DNA of 64,000 nt from Flammula alnicola (lineage: Eukaryota; Basidiomycota; Agaricomycetes; Agaricales; Strophariaceae), in assembly GCA_015499995.1 (NCBI GenBank), contig JADNRV010000057.1, positions 247,804 through 311,803 of the forward strand. Reading direction: 5' to 3'. The notes under the pieces are model-generated. The model did not search any database, had not been told where the DNA came from, and worked only from the letters and a program-made list of their open reading frames with translations. Below, in pieces: positions 11,690 through 24,719 of the stretch. The position numbers were made by a program, and so were the translations under genes. The first letter of the stretch is position 1, and every line of letters begins with the position of its first letter.

Positions 11690-13291
11690 TCAGCCTATTC
11701 GGAGATACTTCTAATTTCCGGTGGCCATAGTTATTGTCAAAAAATAAAAATATTCCAGCAGTGGAGTAGCGCCGTTTGCAGTGTCTGCTACGGTCTCTTC
11801 GTAAATGTCCCGTGCGAAACTAACAAAAACGGATAAGATCTCCCCATCAAGAATGAGTCTGGGTGTTTCCATACTCACCATAACTGCGCAAAGGCACAAG
11901 ATCCCATAGGGCGTACAAACAGACTTTCGGCTATTACATCGGCCACCTGCGTATCAGATAGTTGTCCGTCGACGCGCTGCCACTGAAGAGTTTCAGACGC
12001 GATCAACGCTGCAGAGTTTTCATCCTATTCGTAACATCGATTTGAATGTACTCAGCCTCCGGGTGTATGTGTAAAAAAAAACAGTCATTTCACAGTATGA
12101 AATTACGAGTGTCGATCCAAATAATCCTCATTTCATTCGACATGGAAAGCGGTATTGCGACACCATCGATAACAAATGACGCGGTTGGATGCCCAAATGC
12201 GTCGTAAATCTATTACAAGCCCGCAGCTTCACATCCTAGTGACTAATTCACGATCCTTAAACTCTGCAAGCGTTGCATTGTCAATAGATTACTTGACATC
12301 AGAAGAGTTTCGTACCCTTTACGTTAGACCGTCTATGGTTTCAAATGTCTCTGAATTAGTTGCGACCTTCTCCGACAAGTCGCGGGTCCGAATACAAAGA
12401 ACGGTTAGAGAAAATTGGCATTGCAAGATCGAGCGGCGGACGTTGAGGTTTCGTGATACTACAAGCAATCCCATTTCGCATTGCATTGGAGCAACGCGGC
12501 AGTGCGAGTCGGAACAAACAGCCCCCGCTGGCCTCGTCGATTATCAGATAACTGCGGTCAGAAAGTTTCGAAGCCACAAATTACAGTATTAGTGATGAGG
12601 TTACACGGCTGCTCCGGAAACGCCCAAGAAACGCCTACGGTTGTCCGCACGTTGTGCTGGCCAGTGTGTACTGCCTTGCCGATCCTCGGGAATACGGTAC
12701 CGGTCCGGGGAGTTTTATGATCTTTATATAAAATTCGGAGGCACTATCTCCATCACTTTCGATGATATCATTCACCATAAATTATTGCCTCGACAATATG
12801 TTCTTCCCCCTAATATTTAACGAAATGTGCTGTATGGCCTTGAGATTTACAGGCCTGTGAGGTTCTCAAATTCCCATCTGACAGAAGATCATCAGTAAGC
12901 GCATGTACATTCCCTCCCGACCTCCGTTTTTAGCTAGAAATACAAAGTCAAAACCGAGTCGTCGGCCGCAGTCTTGGGAAATCATGACCTACACAGCCAT
13001 AGAAGCATACTGACAACTTTTCATTGAATGATCTGGCCACTGGTACAACCGATCCGTCTGATCGTGCCGCGCGTCAATTGGCGCCGGCCAAGGAACACCT
13101 CCGTGAGGGGATGATAAGATATTTCCATTCCAACAAGCTCTCGGGTCCGAACTATAACTAAAGAACGATTCTGAGCGTTATACACATCTTGCAATTACTG
13201 TTAAAGAATAATAGTATCTTCGATTTCCACCCCAACTGGAAAAAAGAATTGGCCGTGGCAAGATCGCGGCGATTATAAAGGATTAGTCCAT
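11690..13291. other. laccase upstream region, no gene recognised
   Basis: The span holds scattered short frames, the longest at 12176-12592 on the plus strand, none with recognisable similarity or splice structure. Given the laccase relic that follows, it may contain further laccase debris too diverged to see by eye. Confidence 0.4.
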
Positions 13292-13590
13292 TCAATCGAA
13301 TGACTTGGGAGGCAAAGCATCGTAAGAAGGGCAGAGGTTACCTTAAGCAGCTGAAAACCAATATCAAGTTAGACGAGTAAAAAAAGATGAAGCACAGACT
13401 TACTGCGAGGGTTACCGTGGACGCATCCTCCGCCATGACCATGACGACCGCTAGTCTGCTGCGGGTGGTGCTGCGGGTGGAAGACTTATCAGATAATTCT
13501 AAGTAATACATATGACGAGGGACTTACAGATCGACAGACCAATCAATATAACAGGAGAACAGCATTTCAAATGGGTGAGAACCGGTTGAA
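13292..13590 (-). pseudogene. 3' relic of a second laccase gene
   Basis: Minus-strand pieces match the last exons of a laccase in the correct order. At about 13540-13555 lies CYIDWSVDL followed by a donor GTAAGT, a decayed copper motif L4. At 13407-13442 the piece MAEDASTVTLA corresponds to the [10 protein letters not shown] region of the intact gene. At 13292-13350 the piece LCPSYDALPPKSFD ends at a TGA, matching the laccase C-terminus, but a TAA sits where the conserved tryptophan should be. The histidines of L4 are lost, so no active enzyme could be made. Sequence further up (to about 13765) may belong to it but is not clear. Confidence 0.6.
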
Positions 13591-13986
13591 CGCACGAAAA
13601 ATTGGACGAACCAAACAACTTTGTCATTGAAATGAGGCCAAACGCACCAGATGATGAGTCAAGCCCAATTCCATTAAGACGGAAAATGAAAAAGCGACTG
13701 ATTTGGCTGGGCGAGACTTGCACGGTGATATTGTCTCCAGAGTCATTTGAGCGATCTAGGTACAAAAATCAGATGAAATCTCGGAATGGAGGAGAATTCC
13801 GAAATATAGACAAGATTTGCTCCATCTTGATTTCCCCCGACGTCGCGGAGCGCATAAGCTGGAGAAAAATTGTCTTGTCAACCATAGTTACTCACCAAGT
13901 AGGCGCGGGCTGCGGTGGAGTTCTACCTTGATATAAACCGTCTCCCTAACTTCGGACCATTAAGTTAGATTTCCCCAACCACAAAC

Positions 13987-14478
13987 ATGCAGTTCAAATC
14001 CATTCTCTTCGTAGTCGGCCAAGTCCTCGCTGTCATGGCGGTAAGTAAAACAGTACTTCGAGAGCGACCTTCAAAATACTAAATCGTTCACTTGTAGTTG
14101 AAGTTGGAACGCAGGGCTTCCAGCGCTTCTGGGTCAAGCACCGCCGTCAGTGCTTCTGTGTCAAGCAATACTACCAGTGCTGCTGTATCAAGCAGTGCTG
14201 CCAGTGCTTCTGTGTCAAGCAGTGCCGTCAGTGCATCTGTGTCACCCAGTGCTGGCCGTCCTTCTGTTTTCACGGCAGAGAGGGTTTTTCACACCACTAT
14301 CGACCAGTCGCCATTCATCGTCGACCGTACGACTACAGTCGTCTGGACGTAAGTAAAGTTGAAAACCCTAACACGCATAAGCTGACTAACCTTGTTCGCC
14401 AGGGAGAGCGCAACCATCAGTGCTCTATCTTCCACGACCGCGCCAACCGCGACAGTTTCGGCCACAGTTTCTGCTTAA
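13987..14478 (+). CDS. small secreted Ser/Ala/Val-repeat protein
   Basis: Three exons (13987-14040, 14098-14348, 14403-14478) with GT-AG introns give 126 residues. A signal peptide, MQFKSILFVVGQVLAVMA, is followed by LKLERRA, whose Arg-Arg could be a Kex2-type cut. Residues about 30-65 are a tandem repeat of ten-residue units of the form SSSAxSASVS, encoded by 30-base repeats. The C-terminal part is Thr/Ser/Ala-rich. No cysteines are present in the mature part. Such proteins are commonly heavily O-glycosylated and sit in or on the cell wall; that role is an inference. A TATA-like sequence lies about 50 bases before the ATG. It diverges from the laccase relic, about 400 bases away. No named family is recognised. 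Confidence 0.75.
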
Positions 14479-14614
14479 CAAAGTGCTGACGAGGCGGACG
14501 CAGGCGGTTCTTTAGTAGTAGTAGTAGTCGCGGACTTGAAATTTTAGTATGACGGATTGCATCTGTCGAATTGATGGAAATGTTTCTCGGAATCTCGAGC
14601 CCCAATATCTGTTA

Positions 14615-16115
14615 AAGTTCTGGTCCAAAAACCGCTCCCAGACACGATAGGTGCTTCCAGCAACTGAAATACGCGGTGTTGGCTAGCAAAATGTTACCCA
14701 ACCATCGGTCCGCGACCGTTGTCCGAATATTCCTGACACCTGGGCGGGAATAATACCTCTGACGCCGATGGTACAAACGGCAGACAACGGAGGCGAAAAA
14801 AGCGAACACAGACTTCCTAAGGAATTCACACGAATGCCCTGCTAACCCAATGCCTTCTGGCATCAACCCACGCGGAGCACGTCAGTCATCTGGCTGGCCG
14901 ACACAAGACGCTCGCAACCAAGTTGACGGCCTGCACTATATCGAAGAGACACAGACCAGATTCAGGACAGCATCCAACCGTGCGTTCCAACGTTAAACCC
15001 GAGCACCAGCTCCTCCCATGTTAAAAACGCATAAGCCCATCCCCCAATGTACGTGTCCAGCAGTTTGCGTCGTATCAAGCCTACAGGTATCGAGGTGCAG
15101 GAAGGCCAAAATGTTGTGTCTGGGCCGCCGAAGCTCGGGGTAAGGTGGAATGGCAGAAAATATTTGTGCGATGCAATCGAAATGCATGTGGGCAAAGTCG
15201 CTCCGCGATCGATGAAATTGATGTTTGAGAATGTGAAAAAAAAGAGTAAAAGGCAATATATATTGCTCCTCGAACGGCTCGTACAACTCGTACAACACAG
15301 GGTGACATCGCCGGAATCAGCGGCAGAGCAGACGGGGCAGAATGAGAAAAAGACGGAGTGTAGGACAACACGTAATAAAGAATCAGCGAGGACGACGTGC
15401 TTGTAAAGCCAAGAAAAACATTTGACAAGGTCTAGGTGAGAGAATGGGTGACACACCAACATGTCGAAAGCGTCTGACGATATGTTGAGGATCGTCCTGT
15501 GTTATACACTCTAGGCTTTCACACCCTCAACAGCGCCGCTCGGGGAATGTTCAGGAACCCTTTGATAACAGGCACTTCGCCACGCTCAGAAAGAACCAAC
15601 ATTAGGTGCCTGCTCGAGGATAGATGGACAGGCGGCGGTGTATGGGTGCGAAGCAGCTGGCAGAGACGGTGAGGGATATGCAGCAAAAAAGATGGACAGG
15701 AATTACGGCGGAAAGAAACATAAGTTGGTGGCCGCGCGCACCGCGAGAGAAAGATGGAAACACGGCAGAAATGTGAAAAAGCGTGATGTGCAGAATTTTC
15801 TATGAATAATGACACCGACAGAGACGCTTGAAATATCGGAAGTCTAAGGGTAGGTATGCGAGCAGACGAGATAAGATGCCAGGAGGATATACGACGCACC
15901 GTCTGAATTGAACACCGCCAGCAAAGGTCCAGCGCTGAAGTTTTATAGTGAACAAAGAAGCTTGATAGCTTCAAGGACAGGTGAAACAAACCCGGCGAGA
16001 GCAAGAGAGAGGAGGTTCAAACGTTCAATGGGCACCAACTTCAAGAAAAAAAAAAGACGGTCCGTGCACTCTTATTTGGCATCAGCTCTCTAAGCCAAAC
16101 AGCATGCGTCATTGT
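14615..16115 (-). repeat. dispersed repeat copy 3
   Basis: The copy begins on the minus strand with the shared 5' box (about 16056-16115: GACGCATGCTGTTTGG, then GTGCACGGACC and a T-run). It continues through the block with TTTGCTGGCGG (about 15915) and the blocks shared with copy 1. At its low end, 14615-14690, the strand reads like the last codons of the 103-residue gene (GGAAGCACC... then GGTTTTTGGACC), now frameshifted. The open frame at 14612-14866 contains RNIRTTVADRW, comparable to RNIQISKTTAADRY of copy 1. Confidence 0.5.
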
Positions 16116-17638
16116 ATCCTATCGATGCTAGAGTGAGTAGCATTCCAAAGGCCAGCTGATACGCTCACGTTCACCTGTCGAGTGCAAACAGAATATCCAT
16201 TTTGACTTGCAGTAAAGTCGCATTGCACTGCCAAGAGAAGTCATAATGGCCATTGCCAGCGCCTTCCACTGGCACGATGCACGAAATGTTGAGCGAATCG
16301 TTTTCCCTGCATCAAACCATAGCGATCTAATGGGATTTATGGCAGGACATCCACCAGGCCGGAGCGAACACTCAGAAGTGCACGTTGAACATTTGTCTAT
16401 TCCAATTAGGGTCCAATAATGCCACAGACGAACTGAAACACTTATTTTCGATTAAATTCATCGCTACATAAGTCCGGGTACCCCGCTCTCGCGCTGGGTC
16501 ACTTAATTATTCCCAGTATATAATGCGACCAATCCAATGAGTATATTTGCTGTCCAGCTACTACAGAACAAGCAATATTCCATGCTCGTCTGCGCTCTGG
16601 GATCGACGGGACGAGAGGAATGATTAATGATGCCTCTTCCTAAACAAAGACGTCGGGAGGGAACCAAAAGTTTATACTGACTGAAGAAAGGGGGAATGTG
16701 AATCAACTGAGACATTGAGCCCGCGGAAGTCATTAGAGTAGGTAATGTATATAACTGCCCACCACTCGCGAGTCCCGAGGAATATGAGTTGGAGTGATGG
16801 GAAGTGAAAATGAGAAACCCTTCAACTGAACTCTGGGCACGAGTACAGTTGTATCTTCTCGAATGTGCCCGCCACCCGGATTAGATTGGCGGAATTCTTC
16901 GGTATCACCGAATCACTTCAGCATCTCTTGGAAACAAGGAAAAGAACCAGTTGAACCAGGAAGGAAGAGAGAGAAAACAGAGAAAAAAGCTAAGGCGTAA
17001 TGCACCCACTGGAGATCTTCACCTTCACAGTAATCTTCATGTAGCAGTACATTCGGTTCTCTGCCCCTTCAGGTTGCCTCACTGTCGCCAAATCTGAGGC
17101 ATGGCTCGATGGCAGAGCTTGGCACAGGTGAGAGTGCAAAGGTGAAAATATCAAAGCCGTCGGAACTCCCGGCTCCGAGAGGAATACCTAATGTGGCAGC
17201 GCATGTGCATTCACATTGCACAAATCGGTATTTATAACTATAGACGAGACCAAGTCGAACGTCGGGAAAAGTCTGGGAGCCAAGTTACATGGTGCAAGCC
17301 TAAAGCCTCCACAAATCCCTTGCTGAGGATTGTCGGATAAACGCACTCCCAGATCTGAAAATGTATGGTGGGAAGACCCACTCAGTCGGGTGCAATGTTA
17401 GAACAGGCGAACGACTATTGATCGATAGATCCTCCTCTATAAATTTACGTAGAAATAGTAGAAGAGAAAATCGCACTGGGTGGGAAAGTATTTTTCACCA
17501 CTTTCACGTAGCCCACGTTTCCATCGGCCGCGCTTGACTTTTTGCTATAATTAAGCTTACACGCTGGATATTTTCGTCACTCTTGCTTAACCTCGATATT
17601 TAAGCCCTGCATACCCTCAAGTCGTAGACAAGTCAAAG
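16116..17638. other. intergenic, no gene recognised
   Basis: No coding exon was recognised in these 1.5 kb. The last 50 bases hold the lipase promoter, with an ATATTTAAG element at 17596-17604. Confidence 0.45.
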
Positions 17639-20144
17639 ATGTGTCCCCTTCTTTCTGCTATTTTTCCTTCGATCTTGCTTGCATTACTAGCGACAGCTGC
17701 AGCCAACAACGGACCCATTGTGACTCTCAATTATGGTTCCTTTCAGGGAAATGCAACCGGAAAAGTAGTTGAGTTCTTGGGCATGCCTTTCGCCGCACCT
17801 CCGTAAGCTGTTTCCTAGGCCAATTTCTCAGCATTTTATATCGGAAATTTTTCTTATTCGAGTGTATACAGGGTCAGAAACCTTAGGTTTGCAAATCCTC
17901 AAGCTCCGATACCGTTCGAGGGCGTTCGGCAAGCAACACAGTTTGGCGCAGAATGTTTCCAAATGGACCTTACCGGAAATGCAAGTGCTGCCATAGTTGG
18001 TTCGGAAGATTGTAAGGGGGGGATTTTATATTTTCCAGGTCTCTAACAGTGTTATTGATAGGCCTTTTTATCAACGTCGTCAAACCGGCGAACATTCCTG
18101 CTGGAAAGAAATTGCCTGTCCTCTTTGTAAGTCACACCATTTTCTTTCGCAAGGTTTTCAATGAACGTTAATCCCATCGGAAGTGGATTTTTGGAGGTAT
18201 GCAAACCACGTAGTGACATAGCCCATCCTCTTCTCTGAGTTCTGGTAATAGGTGGTTTCGAAGTTGGAAGTTCAACTGGCAATCCTGGTGACACTGTTGT
18301 CGAGCGGTCCATTACATTGGACGAACCCGTTGTCTTCGTTTCGCCTAATTATCGTGTCAACGGTAAGTTCACTCGAAACCTCTTCATTTAGAATCTCAGT
18401 CTCTCCAGCGATGGGGTTTATTGGAGGGCAACAGATAAAAAATGCCGGTCTCGGAAACAATGGATTAAGAGATCGTAAGTATTAAACGCCGTCTAGTGCA
18501 CATTCTTCAACGAAGTTTCTAGAACGCTTTGCGATGCAATGGGTTCAACAACACATCGAGGCTTTTGGCGGTGATCCCACCAAGGTGACGATGTGAGACT
18601 TTCCTGCCATTTTGATTGTGAGACGAAATTGACGCCCAACTTCAGCTGGGGTGAGAGTGCAGGAGCTATTTCTGTGGGCATGCACCTCGTGGCAAATAAT
18701 GGCAACCCAGCAGGACTTTTCCGAGGAGCTTTTATGGTAATGACACCACTGCCGTCGATTGATACATCTTCTCTGACGACATATGTTCTTTTTAGGAATC
18801 TGGTTCACCCCAGGCTATTCCAGACATCACCCTCCAGCAACGTTTCTTTGATGAACTGGTGACCAGCACGGGATGCACAGGATCAGCGAACCCAATCCAA
18901 TGCCTGAGGGCAGTGCCATTTGCTCAACTCGGCGCTGCCATTAACGGATCGCCCGGATTCCTCACCGAAACGAGTATTCAACTCGCGTATCAGCCTTCGA
19001 TTGATGGTGAATTCCTCATACGTGATCCTCAGATATCGATTCAGCAAGGGTTATATGCCAGAGTACGTATTCAACTTATTCAAAAGTAAGCATGTCTGAA
19101 CCATTTCCAACTACCTAGGTGCCTTTGGTGACCGGGGATTGCGACGACGAAGGAACGTGAGTAAATGAGGAATTCAATACTATGCAATCCATTTCTTAGC
19201 GTCATTTTCACAGAGTATTCGCGCTCTCGTCCTTGAACGTCACGTATGTGTTATACCTGGAAGATACTTACTATGCTGTTTACACAGCCTGTTTAGAACC
19301 GATACTGAATTCTTGTCCTACGTGCAAAACAAGTTAGTTCACTTCGTCTTCGCTTATTGTACAATATACTTACTTTGTTTTACTAGCTTTTTCAAGGGAA
19401 ACTTGCCGCAGGCAGAACTAAACGCCATCGCCGAAGCATATCCATCGGATCCCACACAGGTACGCTTTAAATAAAGCCACGCACAAAAACTAAAGCCAAC
19501 GTTTCAAAAACAGGGATCACCCTTCGGCACTGGTACCGCGAACGCTGTCACGTCAGTTGTGTTTTTCTTATATCCTCGAATCCGAATTGAAATCATCTTC
19601 CAGTCCAGAGTTCAAGCGCATTGCTGCCTTCCTCGGAGATCTAGGCTTCCAGTCTCCACGTCGCTTCTTCCTTCATGCAGCCTCCAAGACCCAACCTACA
19701 TTTGCGTTCCGTATGTCTGAGTTGCCATTGGTGATTGCATTATTGACGCGGTCATTAGTATTTCAGCGCGGAAAGGATACACCTACTACCGGTTCTAATC
19801 ACGGTTCTGACGTTCCAGAGTTTTTTGGAACGGGTACCAATCCTGATTTCATTGGGACTGACGCTCTTGGTATGTTAACATCTGAATTTTTATATTTAAA
19901 AGCTAACGTGGCAAATCCAGTGAACTTTGCTAACACTTTGAATCCGACAAAACCCTCCAGCCCCAATAGCTTGCTTTCCGGCATTACCTGGAACGAATAC
20001 TCATCTTCAGTGACAAATCCACCGCTACTCACGTTCGTGGACCCAGCTCCTGCAATTGAAATCACCTTCGATACCTTCCGACTCCAACCTATGCAATTGC
20101 TGGGTAACATTTCGGTGGAATTCGCAGGAAAAGATATTATTTGA
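17639..20144 (+). CDS. secreted type-B carboxylesterase/lipase
   Basis: About a dozen exons join to roughly 545 residues, the size of the fungal type-B carboxylesterase/lipase family (Candida rugosa lipase-like, alpha/beta hydrolases). The signal peptide MCPLLSAIFPSILLALLATAAA precedes NNGPIVTLNYGSFQG. The oxyanion-hole segment WIFGGGFEVGSSTG is assembled across two introns. The nucleophile motif WGESAG (about 18650) is also restored by splicing. VTGDCDDEGTVFA supplies the acid residue, and GSNHGSDVPEFFGTG the histidine. EDCLFINVV is the conserved Glu-Asp-Cys-Leu region. The enzyme would hydrolyse esters outside the cell: lipids, sterol esters or phenolic esters. Introns are GT-AG and no break was found. 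The last exon ends GNISVEFAGKDII. Confidence 0.88.
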
Positions 20145-20329
20145 GGGACCAAAGGCGTGGACGAATTTGACGGGGAAATTTTTCATTGATGTGTGGAGGA
20201 ACGTCCGTTTGTGGAGGACTTTTAATGTGTGCAAATTGAATACACATATCTATTTTGTGTGAATGAAGTTATCTGGGTAAATCACGCTTTCTCTGGCGGG
20301 GTAAAGGTGCTCAGACCGATCATTCATGT

Positions 20330-21640
20330 AGCTGGCATCAAAACGACGAAGCAATCATTGACGCAAACTGCGGCGATGATATTGTGCAGGCCTTCCATCG
20401 CATCTCGACAGTACGAACGACACGGCTGACAAGCTGGATGCATGGTGAAGACAAAGTAGGAGAGGAATGGGAATGACAGCGACAATGCGATGCCGTGATT
20501 AAGAACACGAAAAAACAGCCTTTAATGCAGAAGAATATCAAGGAAAGACGCGCAAAAGCCACGCCTACGAATCCGGTTTTCCATACCTCCAATCTTTCAC
20601 GCCCGAGTCGCATCGCCGCTGGGACAGCGGTCAGAAAGAAAGAAACAGGCATCTCAGCCTATGCCAAACTCGGAAAGGAGCGGCAAGAGTAGCCTGTAGG
20701 ACGACAAATAGCCAGACGGCGGTTCGTACTCGCGTAACTGCCACTGAACACCGCAAGTTCAAATGAACGATATCGCAGTGGAGCGCTGGAGAATGAGAAT
20801 TTTGCCACCGATACTACAAGCGCGTCTTTGGCCAATTCTCGCGAATCACGACGACGGGAACGCAAATCGAGGCACAAGAGATCCCGCCAGCGACATAGCC
20901 ACGTTAGCGGAACCAATAGAAAGTGAAAGAGAGGGCTCAGTTTGGCTCCTCTACATTGGTCCGTAGGCATCAGCCAGCATTTTACCAGTTGACAGACGAG
21001 GCGACCATGACGCAAATATCGTGCATGGGTTCAATCGCGTCTGGAGAGCATGAACGACACAGCTGATGTCGGGGAGCCAAAGCGGAGACGATGGAGAAAA
21101 GAAACGACGGCGAACAGCCATACAAGAAACGCACGAATATAACCCAGATCTATAAGTTTCCAGTGGATAGGGAGGGCGTCAACATAACAGCGATGTCAAT
21201 GGGTTTATGGGTGCACCCTTCGTCTCGCAGCCCGCCAGGAAACTGAGACATGTCCAAATTTTACAAAACGGCGGCAGGGAAGACAAGGAGGCGTTGAGCT
21301 CGCCATGGCTCAAATAAGCAGACCCAAGAGAATATAATGATTGAATGAGAAAAAATGCGATGAGGACGCGAGATATACCGCAACGAAAAGTGACAGTGTC
21401 AGGCTCCAGCGAAAGGCGTTTTCAGAGTGCCACCAACATTACAGTCTGAAGTCTATAGTCACCAGAATAGCTTGATAGCTTCAAGCACGTCGTAGGAAGG
21501 ACGAAACGGGTGGCGAGAAGGAGAATGATGATGAGAGAAGGCAAGAACGATGTGGGCGGCGAAAAAAGGACATTCTTTCAATATTTGTCGTCGATCTCTC
21601 AAATAAACAACATGCGTCATCGCCTTTCATCATTGATCGG
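20330..21640 (-). repeat. dispersed repeat copy 4
   Basis: The 5' box is at 21566-21635 (GATGACGCATGTTG, then a run of T). The block with AACGCCTTTCGCTGG lies near 21410. The block corresponding to the membrane/DAIER region is at about 21020-21130. A second, internally repeated block is at 20330-20735, which is closely similar to 25045-25445. No frame is intact. Confidence 0.5.
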
Positions 21641-21844
21641 ATGTGTTCGTTCGTGCCTTGAGTTTGAAAAGCGGTTTTGGGCATTCTGGTTGGCCATGAT
21701 CAAGACTAGACAAAGAATATAGAATTACTCATCATTCCCTCCCACCAGCAATGTAACATTTACGTCGTCGAGTCTCGCTGACTGAACTACAATCGAATCG
21801 GCTCCCCAAACTCAAATAAGATACCAAGGTAGAATAAACCACGC

Positions 21845-22040
21845 ACGCACCATACTCAGTTCTGAGTTCAGACACTCCGAGAAACTGTGCTCCCGGGGAG
21901 AGCGGTATATCGAGGACACCAATAACAGGTCCATTGGAGAGATTGAGCTCGATCTTAGTGGGGTCGACGTATCCTGCGAATGATTCGGTAGAGTATCATT
22001 AGTAGGTAAGAGACTGGCCGCCGGATTCTTAAGAGACAAT
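21845..22040 (-). pseudogene. fragment of the 103-residue protein gene, C-terminal half
   Basis: The minus strand encodes STESFAGYVDPTKIELNLSN and then GPVIGVLDIPLSPG, followed by a frameshifted end, matching residues about 60-100 of the intact 103-residue proteins. The 5' half is replaced by unrelated sequence at a junction near 21990-22035. The same junction occurs in the copy at 26465-26640, so the two share a common ancestor that was already broken. Confidence 0.65.
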
Positions 22041-22305
22041 TATTTTTATTATGCGAATTTGCTTCCAGGATGCCAAAATGCGAAGAGAAGTAGTGTACCT
22101 CCAAGTAGTTACAGGAAGCGGTACTGCACGGCCCCAAGTTTTGTTTTACGGTTCATACTCGCATAACTGCCACTTAACACTGCAAGTTCAAATCAATCTA
22201 AATAAACGATATTTCTCCTGTGTTCAACTACTATACATGCGTAATAACGGCTACCTAGGAGCTACAGAATGGTGGACAACTTGAAAGGATCAGAGACTTC
22301 GGGCA

Positions 22306-23209
22306 TTAGTAATCGCTGCCGTTCGATCCAGGGTCTGTGCGCCACTGGCCGCAAAGATCAGTTTCGAAGCCGCCCTACGAAAGGATCATCGTATAAACAT
22401 CGCAATTATATAAGATTCAGCATACAAACACACCTGTTTGCCGTTCACTCCGCCAGTGTTGCATTGATCAACCGGCTCCCTGAGGAGACGATTGCAGTTA
22501 CCGTCGACCGTGAAGGTGCAGCTAATATTCAAAATGGCATATGCTCGTCAACATATAGGTCGCGATTTGTACGGCGTATAACGTACCCGTTAATGGCTTC
22601 ACCGCTCACAAGTACAGTGAATGTACCATAGTCATAGCGAGCCTAGAATTGTCGTGAGCTAGGACAGTAAGGAAGAAGATGAAGCTAACCCAGATGGTCT
22701 CTCCACTTGAAACAAATGTGCCAATGGCATGATTGCTAGGGAGCACATTTTCTAGTTAGACCGGACAGTTATGATATGGTTGAATAGTGCAACGTACTTG
22801 CACCAGTCGTCAATCACAGATACGATGGGGGCACGATCGGCCTGAAAGAGTCGCACAGTAAGACCAAATAGTGTTCACGAGATGAGCGAATACATACAGT
22901 GGTGCCCTCGTTGTAACAGGTGACTACCTCCGTACCCAAGCGCTTTGCAAGAGTCGTTGTATTGCCAGCTAGGTAATAGAATTTACGGTGTCAGCGCACG
23001 ACATTACTGCTAATTCGTTGCTGATCAACTGACCTTTGGTAACGCCAGTTTCGACGCTGAGCCACTGTAGAAAGCGAGAGCTATTTACCAGGTGTAATCC
23101 ATGGCAAGTAGGGCCGACATACCTTTGCGGGGGTCGGTGTCACGGGTATACTCGCTGCTAATGCAGAGGTAGCTATAGCAAGGAGTGCAGTAAAGATAAA
23201 GGATTTCAT
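22306..23209 (-). CDS. small secreted six-cysteine protein, possibly Y3 glycan-binding-like
   Basis: Nine exons join in frame to about 175 residues; every intron is GT-AG and short. The start MKSFIFTALLAIATSALA at 23209 is a signal peptide, and the mature protein begins near ASIPVTPTPAK. Six cysteines remain (VVTCYN, DDWCKN, INGCTF, GNCNRLL, DQCNTGG, TDLCGQW), enough for three disulfides. The C-terminal pattern CNRLLREPVDQCNT...GGF...CGxWRTDPGSNGSDY is shared by a family of basidiomycete secreted proteins that I believe includes the Coprinus comatus lectin Y3; I am not certain of that name. A TATA-like element CTATAAAAGCC lies at 23277-23287 on the minus strand. No break is visible. The role may be carbohydrate binding, but this is inference. 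Confidence 0.72.
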
Positions 23210-23289
23210 TGCTCTAGAAAGGTTTTGCTAGAGTTTAAGAGGGAATTGAAGATGGTACTTTCTCTACAATGGGGGTGGCTTTTATAGTT

Positions 23290-24719
23290 GGATTTTATGT
23301 TTTCTGGTGTTTTCTTCATTTACCGGAGTTTAGAAAAGCATACATACCGAAGGCCTCGAAGTCGGTCTTAATTACCAGGCGAATAACAGGGTAAACAGGT
23401 TGACATGACCACTCACGCTGATGATTGTCATACAATAACCTAACCTGTCATCGGTTCAACAGGACTTCGAAATCTGGTCATTACCCAGTACTCTCACTGA
23501 CCAGGTCCTCGCTGCTACTTAATGTCTGCCGTCTTGTTCGGAATAGATTGAATGAGATGGGAATATCCAAGAATCAATGCCTCGCAAAATTTACAACTCT
23601 AATCACACAAACGGAACCGCCCTTCGTGTCTTTCCCCTGCTCTGAACTGGGCAGGAATAAGGAATAATAAACGAGATTTGAATGTCACAAATTCCCTGAT
23701 GAAAATGGGACCGCCAACATCTAGGTAACACCGAGCCACGCCTGGTCAGTGAGAGTCTGTGTCAAATTTATACGAGCAATAATAGATTCTGAAAATGGCC
23801 TACATACCCATGACATCAAGGCAAAATTTCGGTGCATTCTATTCAAGAAGCACGACATCCAGTTTCTGTCAGCAGGCTGGCCGAATCTAGGGTTCTTTAG
23901 AGATTATTATTATCGTGAGATGAGTTTGTTGGCTGTACCGGAAAACGCAACTGGGCAGTCTCGAACATCAGGAAGACGCCTTCCGGGGCTTTAAATTTAA
24001 CAGGCGTGATTTGGAAAGCGCTCAAAGCACAACGTATGATCAGATCACTTATGCATCTCTGTGAGGATGAGAGAAATATTAAATACTTTAGAGGAATTCG
24101 AGGATATGAATAGCTTGTTTGTAGGGCTCGGCCGGCCTCCTCCATTTTGGATCTCAAAAGGCGACTGGGATTGGCTGAAACGTGGGTCCAATTGCACTGA
24201 TATTATAAGATTGGCCAGAAATCTCCAGAAATCTAGCTCAATCACGTGATTCAAAAGATGCTGGCTCACTACGTTGTACGACACCGGTGATGACAATGGA
24301 ATGGATGGAAATAAATGGCAGCAAAGAGAGGTTACGCATACACCTCTAGATGAATGTCATACACATGGGCACCGATATCTTTCCGAACGACCATGGAGTC
24401 CGAAAATGAGGGCAAGCCTGGACCCCGAAACTGTATTTCTGGGCGAGAGTGTATATCATGCATGCCATCAATCGCTGACCCATTAACGAGGTCGACCTGG
24501 ACGGAGACTGCATACTGTCGATACAGTACTAGTAGGGTTCCGTGAGTATGTATATTTCCCATCCTGTACCTGGAACGAGACAAGCGTCAGCTACATGGCC
24601 AGACGGCCAGACGGCGACGAACCTTTTTACATTGGTACTTATATGCGTCCTCGGACTGCAGAGTATCAATTTGTGACACGGCACTCGCTGAACCATGGAT
24701 AAGCCAGCATATCGGGAAA
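23290..24719. other. intergenic, no gene recognised
   Basis: Short frames only. AT-rich between 23350 and 24260. I see no repeat landmark from the dispersed family until about 24720. Confidence 0.4.
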
